A DNA stretch of 64,000 nucleotides, taken from the NCBI RefSeq assembly GCF_000002985.6, contig NC_003279.8, positions 13,578,001 to 13,642,000 of the forward strand, given 5' to 3'. The notes beneath the pieces were generated by a model that saw only the letters and a list, made by a program, of their open reading frames with translations, made no database searches and was not told where the DNA came from. Source of the stretch: Caenorhabditis elegans (taxonomy: Eukaryota; Nematoda; Chromadorea; Rhabditida; Rhabditidae). Made by a program: the position numbers and the translations under genes. This document shows positions 40,493-50,408 of this stretch, in pieces. Positions within the stretch are counted from its first letter, which is position 1; each line of letters opens with the position of its first letter.

Positions 40493-43400
40493 CATATGCT
40501 TTGCGCTAAAAATGCAATTTTTTATTGTATATGTATGTATATTTATGTATATGGTTAATTTAAACATTTTGAATTTGGCGCTAAAAATTTTTTTGAACAT
40601 TACACTACAAACTACAGTTTTCTAAACTGAAAATCCACTAATTTTCGCCTTAAAAATTCAATTTTGTGAATTTTTATGGATTTTTGATGAGTTAAAAATC
40701 CCATTTTAATGAAGAAATTGCAATTTTAACGATTTTTTCGCTGATGATCCAATTTTGATGAATTATTTACAAAAATTCCAGTATTCATTAAATTGTGGCA
40801 TTAAAAATCGGATTTCTAAGATTTTTTAGCTTAAAATTTGATTTTTATAGATTTTCAATTAAAAATTCGTTTTTTCAACTTATTATTGGCTTAAAACGTG
40901 TAATTTTCAGGTGAAAAATTCAGTTTTTAAGGATTTTTCAACATTAGGCGATCGATTTTTTGAGCTTCTCCTGCAAAAATTAATATAGATTTTGAATTTG
41001 GCGCTTTGTGAAATTTTGTGAAATTTTTAGCTAAAAATTGAATTTTTTATGGATTTTTCACAAAAAAATTCCAGTGTTCATAATTTTTGGCCTTTAAAAT
41101 TTCTATTTTCCGCAAAAAATTGATTTTTTTTTGGATTTTTCGCTAAAAAATCAGCTTTCATAGATTTTTAACCTAAAACTCCACTTTTGATGAAGAAATT
41201 GCAATTTTCACGAATTTTGCCTTTCAAAAAAATCGAATTTTCATAGATTTTTCGCTGAGAATCCAATTTTTATGACTTTTTCACAAAAAAAAATCCAGTT
41301 TTCATAAATCTTTTGCATTAAAAATCGGATTTTCACGACGATTTTGGCTTAAAGTTTTATTTTTATGAATTATTTGTTGAAAAATGCAGTTTGCATACAT
41401 TTTTGCTTCAAAAACTTGAATTTTCATACAATTTTCGCTCAAAAATTCTGTTTTTCGAATAAAATTGCATTTTCCAAATTTTTTTTTCCAGCTTTAAAAA
41501 ATCAAATTTTCGCGCATATTTTCCTCTAAAACATTCTATTTTACTGAAAAAATTACATTTTCATGGATTTTTTAAAAAAAGTTTTCAATTTTTCTCATTT
41601 TCCAGCTCTCACCTGGTAATCTAAATTTCTCCAAAAACATTCTCAACGCTGCGAGAATATCAATCGACGAGAAATCCAAAAAATCAATATATGCATGCAT
41701 TACAGAATTATTAAATTCATCAGAATCGCCTAGAAAATCTCCAACTTGTGTCTTATTCAGCCGTTCTTCTTTCATCATAAACTCGGCAACTTCTACAGCA
41801 TCAGTTCCAACAAAACCGTGTTCTTGAAGGAATTTCAGTCCTTTTTTCGGTTTTTCCGAGAATATTTGAATGCCTTGTTCCATTAGATTTTTTTGTTGTT
41901 TTAGAGTTTCAAATGCTTCGAATGTTTCACCGTGTTGTTGCTCACTGGGCTCCGCGTCATCGATATCTGTTTGAAGAAATTTTGAGATTATTTAAATTAA
42001 ATTTTTGCAATAATTTTTTATTATTAAAGTTACTATTGTTTAATGTTTTTAAAAACATTTATTTTAATTTTCATTCAAATTATATGTAATATTCGATGAT
42101 TTTTACGATAATTTGAATTTCCTCAAAAACGAAATCTTTCAACCAATCAGAACACTTGGCCACGCCCATCATTGCTGATTGGTTTAAAAATGGGCGTGGT
42201 GGCGAACGCTGATTGGTCGGAAGTTCATAATTTAATTTTTCAAAAAATTTTTAGTTTTTAAAAACGAAAATAAATTATTTTTCGAAATTCTACAAAAAAA
42301 CATTGCAATTTTACGTTAAATTTCAATTTTGCTTTTGAAAATTGAGAATTTCCACTAAAAAACGTCCGACCAATCAGCACGCCTGGCCACGCCCATGTTT
42401 GCTGATTGGTTCAAAAATAGGCGTGGTCGCGAACGCTGGTCGGAACGCAGTTTTTGGAAACTCGGAATTCGCGATTTTCGTCAATTTTAATTTCAATTTC
42501 TAGTATTTTAACGTGAAAATTGATTATAAATGTTCGTTTTTCGGGATTTTTCCCAATATTTCCATAAAAAAATCGCCGTCGTTTCAAATCAATCCGCGTA
42601 CCACTTGTAATTTTCTGTACTTCACACACTTGCCACCAATCAACAAGACATTGAAGAAGATCCGTCAGGCAGCTTAATCCCAGAAGCCGCATTGCTCGTT
42701 CTCTGAAAAAAAACCAAACTTTAAATTTTCCAGCTAAATTTTCAGGTTTTTCCTGGAAAATCGGATTTTTTAAAATGAAAATTAGTTTGACGAAAGACAT
42801 TTTTATAAGCCAAAATTAATAAAATTGTTTTAAAAAAAAGCTTTAAAAATATTTTTTTTTTCAAAAATGTTCACAATTTTTTTAGAAATAAATATTATAT
42901 TTAAAATTAATTATTTGTTCCAAAAATTTTCTAATGTTTCTAGAATTTTTAACAAATTTCCATGGCCTAGACAAAAACTCGGCCACCACCCATACTTTTC
43001 CTTCTGCGCGGGCGGTGCATTTTCATTGATAGTGGTCCGTGTTGTCTTTGACACAACTTCCACAATTGATTTGAATAGATTCGGTGACGTCATATCACAA
43101 TCGTAATTCACAAACATATCCACAACTGATTGGGGATTCGCAAGGATTTTTCCTGAAAAAAAAAAAAGATTTTTATGCAAATTTGGGACATTTTCCAATT
43201 TAATAACTTAAGTGAGGCTCAGTAAATTGTGTAGTTTGTAGTGTAAGCCTCAACAAACTTAGCATTATTTGATTGAAGCCAAGATAATATTGTAGTTTGT
43301 AGTGTAGAATTATCGTGGAATTATGTAGAACAATTTTGAATACTTTAGAAAAACCAAAATTACAAACTACAAAGTTACTGTAGCCTCAACCAAAGAATTC

Positions 43401-46400
43401 TACGTTGTTTCATGAAATTTAATATAAAATCACTAAAATACGAATTATGGAAATATTTTTTTTCAAAAAATCTGAAATTTAAACTTAAAAAAAAACGAGG
43501 AAACTCTGAAAAAAACAATGGTTGAGGCTAAGAATTGTGTAGTTTGTAGCCACAGCCTGGCCCATCTCAAGTTTTGGTTGAGGCTCACACTACAAACTAC
43601 AAAGTCACTGTAGCCTCACCCAAGGAATTATACGTTTTCTCGAGTAATTTTAATTTTTTTTTATTGAATAAAATCACTAAAACACGAATAATTTATTTAT
43701 TTTCGATCCGATCGAAAAATCAGAAATTAAATTTATAAAATGATAAAAACTCTGAAAAAACAATGGTTGAGGCTAATAAATGTGTAGTTTGTAGCCACAG
43801 CCTCACCCAATTTTGTTTGAGGCTCACACTACAAACTACAACGTTTCGGTAGCCTCACCCAATTGTTTTTCTTAATTTTTCATGGAATTTTCAGTTTTTT
43901 TCGAATTTCATTTTTTTTAACAATTTAAAATCACTGCGATTCACAATGTTAGTAATAAATTTCAAAAAAAAAAAGCAATTTTTATTGCCAAAAGCGTTTC
44001 AATTTGTAAAGTTCATTAGCTAACTACAAACTACAACGTTTCTGTTAGCCTCAACCAACTTTCTAGGCATTTAACGTAACAAATTTAAATTAAATAACGT
44101 ACCAATTGTATTAAGAACAATCCATTTCTGTTCAAAAGCACACGTATTCGAATCAAGCATCGGAAGAATGACACTATTAAAGAAAACCTCAATCGAAGCT
44201 TTGAGATGTGTTTTAAATTTGTCCAATAGCTCCACAAATATGGCCAGCGACTTTTCAAATACTTGAATATTATTGCTAACCGCGTTACGGGTTAATGCCA
44301 TACACAACGTTCGTTTAATAACTATTATACACGGCTGGGAGGATTGAAGGATTGATGAAGAGTTTTGGAGTACAAGAAGAAGCATTTCCAGTGCAAGAAG
44401 TTTCGATCGAAGGCTCATTTCATTTGATGCACCACCTTCTTCCTTCTGTGCAAGAATACAAAGAGCACGGAATACTAGAAAAGCATCCTTTTGATATGCA
44501 TTCATAAATGTAAATTGATCATCCAGTGGAGCCTCACTTTCACCCATTGTTGAGCCATTCTGTCGATGAGTTCCTCCGGCTTCACTTGTTTCGTCGCTCT
44601 GCAAACATTATTTAATTAAATATTTAAACTATTGGCTACAAACTACACATTTTCCTATGCCACTATCGTGTAGTTTGTAGTTTTAACTTTTTTTTTAGAA
44701 CTAAACTATTTTAATTCGAAAAATTTAATAAAAAGCTCAAAAACTAGCAGTTTTCACTAAAAATCATGTAAAATTTTGGGTGAGGCTTAGAAACTTGTAG
44801 TTTGTAGTGTGAGTCTCAACCAAAATATTTTTTTCGTTGAGGCTAATAAAATATTGTAGTTTGTAGTGTGAGCCTCAACCAAAATATTTTTTTTCGTTGA
44901 GGCTAATAAAATATTGTAGTTTGTAGTGTGAGCCTCACCAAAATATATTTTTTTGGTTGAGGCTATAAAATATTGTAGTTTGTAGTGTAAGCCTCACCAA
45001 AATACATTTTTTTGGTTGAGGCTATAAAATATTGTAGTTTGTAGTGTGAGCCTCACCAAAATAATTTTTTTTGGTTGAGGCTAATAAAATATTGTAGTTT
45101 GTAGTGTAAGCCTCACCAAAATATATTTTTTTGGTTGAGGCTATAAAATATTGTAGTTTGTTAGTGGATTTTCAGCGAAAATTGTCGTTTTTTCGAAAAA
45201 AAAAATCAAAATTCCTTTCAGACTACAAACTACATTAACCATTAAACCATTAAGCTTTTAAAAAAATCCTAAAAATCAGTTTTTAGCCAATTTTCAATGT
45301 TTTTTCAATGAAAATTTAAACTTTTCGTTCAAAATTCGATGTTTTCGTGTGAAAAAAATACATTTTTAGAGGAAAATGTAGATGTTTTCAAGAATTACGA
45401 TATTTCTTTCTAGAAAAAAACCCTACCACTTCATTGGATATTGTATTCGATACAAGAACCTCCACAACTTCTCTCACAATCGTCTCATCGTCTTTAATAT
45501 TTCCAAACTTTTCCATATTTCCAAAAACCGTATTGATAACCTGAAAATTTTGAAATTATTAAATTATAAATCTGATTTTTAGTGATTTTTCTCACCTGTG
45601 TAAGTGTTCCCTTAGCCGTCGCCTGATTAATCGGGCTTTTTGACGTTAAATAAATGTTGAAGCATGTCCGAACAGCGAGAATAAGTGATGCTCCGTGTAC
45701 TTCACAGTGAGTTGAGAGAACAACGGCAAGCACAGCCTTTAACTTGGTTTATTTTAGTTTTTAATTTTAAAAAAAATTAGATTTTAAAGGTGATGTAGTC
45801 GCATTTTTTTTATTGCCTTATTAGACTCAAAATTGTCTGAAAACACCAAATTTCATAATGAAACTTTTTGAAAACTTCTCAAAAAAAAGTTATGACGGCT
45901 CAAAAAATGGCCTAAAATTAGTTAAAATCGGAAATTCGACCGACTTGTCAAGCGGCTGGAAACTATTTTTTTTTCGAAATCACCGTCAAATTTTAAGTCT
46001 ACAAGTTGATTATCTTGCGTTTAAACTTCATTTAGGTACCGTATTTCTTCTATTAGTATGGCCTCCCTATTAGACTTGCACTCCCTATTAGTCTTGCGTT
46101 TACTTTTTTTTATTGCAAACCCATCTCGCTAATTTCAGGATTTCAACAAAAACTTTTACCTATTTTGCAACAGTTTTTCACAATATTTCTACGAGATTGA
46201 AGTTTTTGAACTTATATGTTGCAATTAAAATCAAATTTTCTGAATTTTTACATAAGATTCGAGCTTTTTCAAAAAAAAACTAGTAAGCTCAAACTCAGAA
46301 AAATGTTCTGAAAATTAGTATTGCACTCCCTAATAGTCTTGCACTCCCTATTAGTATTGCAAGCGGGAAGACCATCGAAAAATAGTTTTGCAGCCATATT

Positions 46401-48198
46401 AATAGAAGAAATACGGTATTTAAAAATCGATGGACGGCGAGTTTTGGGTTAAAAAAATTAAAAATCTCGCCATCCATCGATTTTTAAATACCTAAATGAA
46501 GTTTAAAACGCAAAATAATCAATTTGTAGACTTAAAATTTGATGGTGATTTCGAAAAAAAATAGTTTCCAGCCGCTTGACAAGTCGGTCAAATTTCCGAT
46601 TTTAACTAATTTTAGGCCATTTTTTGAGCCGTCATAACTTTTTTTGAGAAGTTTTCAACCAGTTTCATTACGAAATTCGGTGTTTTCAGACAATTTTGAG
46701 TCTAAAAGGCAATAAAAAAATTCGACTACACCACCTCTAATGTGTATTTTATGGTCTAAACCTCAATTTTTGCATTAAAAATTCGCTAGAAACTACCTTA
46801 ATCAACTGCAAAAGTACAGTTTCATCAGTTCCTTGACCTAAAAACGGTGCACAAATCGCTTCGACAATTCGATCAATTAACTTTCGTTCCGGATTTGAAA
46901 TATCAGCGCCACGACCCGTCAAATGTCCGTAGGCGATCAATTTCTGTAGGCAATCCAACGCGGTTATCACGATTTTCGGGCTTTTCGAGTTGCACGCGAG
47001 CTCGAATGGCAGGAAATATCGATCGGCTTCGACGGCGGTGCCACCCGCATCTGGTAGGTGTTCTCCGTTTGAGCTTGGTGAGGCATCTTGCTCTTCCGCG
47101 GCTTTTAGTTCTTCTGCAAAGTATTTTTAAATCAAAAAATATTATTTTTTGCTAAATTTCAGTGATTTTAAATTGTTAAAACAATAAAATTCTTTTTAAA
47201 AAATTTGAAATTTCATGAAAAATTGTGTTGGGTGAGGCTACAGAAACTTTGTAGTTTGTAGTGTAAGCCTCAACCACAATTCGAGATGGGTGAGGCTGTG
47301 GCTACAAACTACACTATTCTTAGCCTCAACCATTGTGATTTTCCGAATTTCCTCGCTTTTTTAAATTTTAATTTCAGATTTTTCGACAGAAACCGATCGA
47401 AAAATTCCCCTTTTTTGGTTTTTTGGGGACTTTATTCAAAAATTGTGAAAATTTCTCGAAAAAACGTAGAATTCATTGGTTGAGGCTGAAAAATTTTGTA
47501 GTTTGTAGTCTGTGAGCCTCACCAAAAATTTGGTTGAGGCCACGCGACTACAAACTACAAAGTTTTTCAGCCTCAACCAATTTTCTAGGTTTTTTTTCAC
47601 AGTTCAATCGTTTTTTGACAAGTTTAGCTGAAAATTAGTATTTTCAAGAGAAAAAAAAACAAATTTTCTTTGAAATTAAGAGTTTAGAATGTGGTTGAGG
47701 CTGGCGAAATCGTGTAGTTTGTAGTGTGAGCCTCAATCAACGACAAAATGGGATTTTTATATGAATTTACACCTTTTTTCCAGAATTTTTAAGATATTAA
47801 GCTGAGAAATAAGCTTTTAACTGAGAAAATCTTGAAAAAATGGATTGTAATCCCAAAAAAGCCAAAACGTGGGGTTTTTTGCAATTGGTTGAGGCTGGTG
47901 AGATGTAGTTTGTAGTGTGAGCCTCAACCAATGTTTTTAGACATTTTAATGGGATTTTTACATGTATTTACAGCTTTTTTCACTGAATTTCAAGAAATTA
48001 AGCTTAGAAATAAACTAAAAAACTGTGAAAATTCATCAATTTCTCAACCAAACACCCACCAAGAGCACTTTCACACGCTTTTTTGAGCTGCAAGTTCTCT
48101 TTTCGCTTGATATCCCGATCAGCGAGTATCTTTTCGATTCCACTTCTCAGAAACATATTGCCAATCGATTTCTTCGGACCGTTTGACAATTCGCTCAT
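26237..48198 (-). CDS. agef-1: BIG1/BIG2-type Sec7 Arf guanine-nucleotide exchange factor
   Basis: It activates Arf GTPases at the trans-Golgi and endosomes. Nineteen minus-strand exons join in phase to 1,594 residues: 48198-48060, 47113-46797, 45736-45596, 45540-45427, 44598-44103, 43152-42996, 42702-42602, 41966-41613, 40194-39795, 38743-38280, 31355-30910, 29970-29639, 28690-28396, 27956-27821, 27771-27573, 27328-27050, 26988-26884, 26823-26674, 26396-26237. Exons 2-4 match the N-terminal DCB region, exons 5-7 the HUS region. The Sec7 domain is about residues 524-693, split by an intron exactly before the catalytic-glutamate motif GEAQKIDR (Glu about 608); the second Sec7 motif is [19 protein letters not shown]. 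Exon 11 carries the conserved [16 protein letters not shown] (HDS1), and exons 12-19 the remaining HDS repeats. Exon 3 uses an atypical TTAAAG acceptor and exon 11 a weak GTGCTT donor. Intron 10 (6.9 kb) contains two satellites. Confidence 0.95.
26824..26883 (-). repeat. 60-bp agef-1 intron made of one module
   Basis: Between exons 17 and 18, read on the transcript strand: GTAAGTG, then TTTTGGTTGAGGCTC, a CA dinucleotide run, ACTACAAATACTACAC and ATTTTCAG. Apart from the splice signals nothing but module sequence is present. Confidence 0.85.
26989..27049 (-). repeat. 61-bp agef-1 intron made of heptamer repeats
   Basis: Between exons 16 and 17: GTGAGGCTACA, then tandem ACTACAA/ACTATAA heptamers, then ATATTTTCAG. 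The donor GTGAGGCT is the same string as the module arm. Confidence 0.85.
29330..29610. repeat. Cluster of hairpin modules in agef-1 intron 12
   Basis: There are four adjacent modules: GGTTGAGGCT or GGTGAGGCT followed by TTTGTAGTTTGTAGT or its complement, and GAGCCTCAACCA. They are placed back to back up to 30 bp before exon 12. Confidence 0.75.
30395..30775. repeat. Tandem array of about 62-bp hairpin modules in agef-1 intron 11
   Basis: At least five consecutive units of TTTTTGTTGAGGCTCACAC, TACAAACTACAA, TATTTTCTAGCCTCAACCAA and an A/T spacer are present. They are nearly identical, showing local tandem amplification of one module. Confidence 0.85.
32079..35850. repeat. Satellite of 32-bp units in agef-1 intron 10
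   Basis: About 118 tandem copies of a 32-bp unit containing TTTTTCACAGAAATTTTGAA followed by TTCCCGCCAAAA; CCGCC recurs exactly every 32 bp. Variants are CATAG or CACTG for CACAG, CCGTTATAATT for CCGCCAAAATT, and AAAATTTG for AAATTTTG. The variants occur in recurring blocks, which suggests multi-unit duplication. It is non-coding. Confidence 0.96.
35850..35898. repeat. 15-bp triplicate at the satellite junction
   Basis: ATGGGTCTCGCCAAG, ATGGGTCTCACCACG and AAGGGTCTCACCACG stand in tandem between the 32-bp and the 40-bp satellites. Confidence 0.8.
35899..37314. repeat. Satellite of 40-bp units built from heat-shock-element pentamers
   Basis: About 35 tandem copies of a 40-bp unit. Each unit is eight consecutive pentamers alternating nTTCn and nGAAn (for example aTTCc aGAAt tTTCt). 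When the last pentamer is gGAAc all eight match; in many units it is gGAGc. A TTCCAGTAG variant recurs at about 36,391, 36,671 and 36,951, that is every 280 bp, so there is a seven-unit higher-order repeat. It stays open in several frames on both strands, giving long spurious ORFs. The match to the HSE pattern is seen directly; binding by HSF-1 is inference. Confidence 0.94.
37357..37700. repeat. CTACAGTA-rich tandem repeat
   Basis: Three imperfect units of about 115-130 bp, each with AAAAGTCAATTTTT, several CCTACAGTA / CTACAGTACC steps and CATATCCC-ACTAACC. This type of CTACAGTA repeat is common in worm introns and intergenic DNA (general knowledge). Confidence 0.75.
39290..39385. mobile_element. 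Short foldback element with CCAATCAGC ends (copy 1)
   Basis: A palindrome of about 95 bp: CCAATCAGCGTTCGCGACCA and CACGCCCATTTTTAGACC on one side, GGGCGTGG and GTGCTGATTGG on the other. Related copies lie at about 42,138-42,216 and 42,370-42,440 in the same gene. There is no coding content. Confidence 0.7.
40459..40493. repeat. Long poly-T homopolymer in agef-1 intron 8
   Basis: An uninterrupted T run of about 30 bases. It is a likely site of length uncertainty. Confidence 0.8.
40936..40982 (-). pseudogene. Duplicated splice acceptor and 5' end of the agef-1 Sec7 exon
   Basis: About 45 bp repeats 40,158-40,202, the start of exon 9 on the minus strand: the TTTTTGCAG acceptor plus the codons for [10 protein letters not shown]. 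It lies 740 bp upstream of the true exon inside intron 8 and loses similarity directly after TTGAAA. It encodes the catalytic-glutamate motif but has no continuing exon. It is therefore a partial exon duplication or pseudo-exon. Confidence 0.85.
42138..42440. mobile_element. Two further copies of the CCAATCAGC foldback
   Basis: 42,138-42,216 and 42,370-42,440 both contain CCAATCAG, CACGCCCAT, GCTGATTGGTT and a GGCGTGG-CGCGAACGC arm in foldback order, as at 39,290. The second copy reaches to within about 165 bp of agef-1 exon 7. Confidence 0.65.
44775..45170. repeat. Tandem array of about 61-bp modules in agef-1 intron 4
   Basis: Six to seven consecutive units of TTGGTTGAGGCTATAAAATA, TTGTAGTTTGTAGTGT and (G/A)AGCCTCACCAAAATA. 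They are nearly identical to one another and all in the same orientation. Confidence 0.87.
45786..46739. mobile_element. Second copy of the 575-bp foldback, with a nested insertion
   Basis: The outer arms (45,786-46,036 and 46,419-46,739) match the foldback at 5,115-5,689 in sequence and order, including the AAAGGTGATGTAGTCG end and CTTGTCAAGCGGCTGG. The centre is interrupted by another element at 46,039-46,416. It occupies most of agef-1 intron 2 and ends about 50 bp from the acceptor of exon 3. Confidence 0.88.
46039..46416. mobile_element. 378-bp TA-flanked inverted-repeat element nested in a foldback
   Basis: Terminal inverted repeats CCGTATTTCTTCTATTA and TAATAGAAGAAATACGG are flanked by TA on both sides (46,037-46,038 and 46,417-46,418). 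The uninterrupted copy near 5,363-5,384 reads ATTTAGGTATTTAAAAATCG and supplies the empty site, with a single TA. This is the pattern of a Tc1/mariner-type non-autonomous element. The interior repeats CTCCCTATTAGTCTTGC-like phrases. Confidence 0.9.
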
Positions 48199-48663
48199 GT
48201 TTGCGCTGATTAATCACGGTTCATTCTGGAAAATAAATGCATTTTTTTGCAATAAAAAGTATGCCACGTTGTGTTAGTTTCTACATGATTAAATAATTAA
48301 ATTAAAAAAGAAACGAGTTGGGGGGTAAGAGGAGTGTGTTCCAGTTGCTCGTCAAATTCGGTGTATGCACGTCAGCACGGTGTTTGCGTACTCTTTCGTA
48401 ATAGCTTTATAGCTTTACACAACCTCTAGGTCCTCTTTACTTAATATATACGAGTTATATTTAATTTCACAATATTCTAAAACCACTGAAATTTACACGT
48501 GGAAAATACAGATATAGAAACGTGGAATTTAGCTTTATTCCGGTTGAATGTGTGTGTAGACGAAGAGAAAACAATGATAAAATCAACAAAAAATGAACGC
48601 AGAAACGAGTAAAAGTGGAAATGGAAGTGGGTAGAAGAAGAAGAGAAAATAGAAGAAGATCAT
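48199..48663 (-). promoter_or_regulatory. NSA2 to agef-1 intergenic region with trans-splice acceptor and uORF
   Basis: Same-strand gap of about 465 bp without modules. A TTTTCCAG acceptor on the minus strand ends at 48,226. Between it and the agef-1 start is a four-codon upstream ORF (MNRD, stop TAA) beginning 2 nt after the acceptor. The leader would be about 27 nt before spliced-leader addition. Confidence 0.6.
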
Positions 48664-50408
48664 TTAGATGAGAAGCACGGCGTTGATGCATCCGTCGTTC
48701 TCTGGATTGTTCGTCACCTGTGCGAATTTCCCCCAAACGACCTGAAAAATTGGAAAAATTAATTTTTTTTAAATGAGTGAGGCTAAAGAAAAAGTGTAGT
48801 TTGTAGTCTTAACCTCAACCAAACCATGCATTACATTGGTTGAGGCGGAAGAAAAATTGTAGTTTGTAGTGAGAGCCTCAACCAAACATTCATTTTTGGT
48901 GTTCAGAAGCCACGTGGCTCTTACTTTCAGGTAGAAATTCAAAATTTCGAGCTCGTTTGGTCGGTTAGTATCATGCAACGCGCCGAAAAATTCTTGGTTG
49001 AGGCTCACAAATTGTGTAGTTTGTAGTATTGAGCCTCAACCAACTCAAAAATAATATTTTTGCTTGGTTTTTATGCCGAAAAAAGTCTAATTGTTTGTAA
49101 AAACTTAATTTTTCAGGAGAAAAAACCAATAAATTTCGAATTTCGAGAGTTTTTCATTCTGCCAAGTGGAATTTCCAGAAAAACTACCGCCACGGGGCAA
49201 TTTTACAGTGTTAATTCGCAATTTTCAGGATTAAAACTCAAATTTCGAAAGCTTCTACAGAAAAAATCTCGTAAAAATTGAATTTTATCGTGCGCAGTAG
49301 AAGAAAAATGGAAAAATCTACGCGAAAAATTCTGTGAGGCTAAAGAAAAAGTGTAGTTTGTAGTCTCAGCCTCAACCAAACCGTGCGTTGGTTGAGGCTA
49401 GTGAGAGCCTCAACCAAATATTCATTTTTGGTGTTCAGAAGCCACGTGGCTCTTGCTTTCAGGGAGAAATTCAAATTTTCGAGCGCTTTTGGTCGGTTAG
49501 TATCATGCCACGCGCCGAAAAATCCTTGGTTGAGGCTCACAAATTGTGTAGTTTGTAGTGTTGAGCCTCAACCAAAACCCTCTGTAGCCACGTGGCTCTC
49601 ATTTTCAATGAGAAATTCCAAATTTTCGGCTCTAAAACGTGTATTTTTACCTTTCCTCCTTGAGTAACCATTCCCAATTCGGATACATTAACTTCAAGGA
49701 TGGTTCCCTTTGTAATAACACCCAAAGATGTGTACATTTGACTCGACGGATTCTTCTTAACACCAACAATTGGCAAATGGAATGTCGTCTGAAGTTCTGG
49801 ATGTGTGACGTGTGCCTTCTTGAAACGAAGTCCCATCGGACGAATGAATCGTTCGAATTTCGCGGGTTTTCGGGTGAATGACTCGCCGACGAATGTGACT
49901 TTTGTCACCATTCTCTTCCATCCTTTACGATTCGTTTTTCCGGTTTTCACGACTTTAAACGCTTCAGCATCACTGACAGCTCGTACTTGTGGAATTGGGA
50001 CGTTGAACTTTCCAGCCTTCTGCTTTCTCTTCTGCTTAATCATATTCGAGAGCACTGTTCCTGAAGTCTGCTGCTGTCTGTCGAGAAGATATGCTGGAAC
50101 TGCTCCCTTATCCGGTTGCTCCACTGTATTCTTTTGATCTTTCTCTTCGTGTTGTTTCAGAAGTTTTCTCATCTCAACCTTCTCCGAATATCTCTTTTTG
50201 TGATACAACTTCGCCTTGTGTCCACGCAAGGTCTTCGCCATTTGTGAACGATCATGGGCGGCACGAGCCAGCTTCTTGCGCCTGAAAAATTCAGATTTTA
50301 ATATTTTAATTCAAAACTACTCGATTTCAGTGCTTACTGTCGCTCTTCATGATCCAACCGGCGTCCGTGACGTTTTCTGTGGAGCTCAATGTGTTCGTTC
50401 TGCGGCAT
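48664..50408 (-). CDS. NSA2-family 60S ribosome biogenesis protein
   Basis: NSA2 (eS8-like fold) is a nucleolar factor needed for maturation of pre-60S particles and 27S rRNA processing. Three minus-strand exons (50408-50338, 50281-49651, 48741-48664) join in phase to 259 residues; human NSA2 has 260. The very basic N-terminus reads [22 protein letters not shown], then [22 protein letters not shown] conserved middle has [15 protein letters not shown], and the C-terminus is GMVTQGGK joined to [20 protein letters not shown]. The ATG is one base after an ACAG acceptor. Introns carry GAGGCT / TTTGTAGTTTGTAGT modules, including a diverged duplication (48,770-49,030 and 49,330-49,580, both with TCGGTTAGTATCATGC). 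agef-1 follows in the same direction and unc-59 diverges. Confidence 0.96.
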
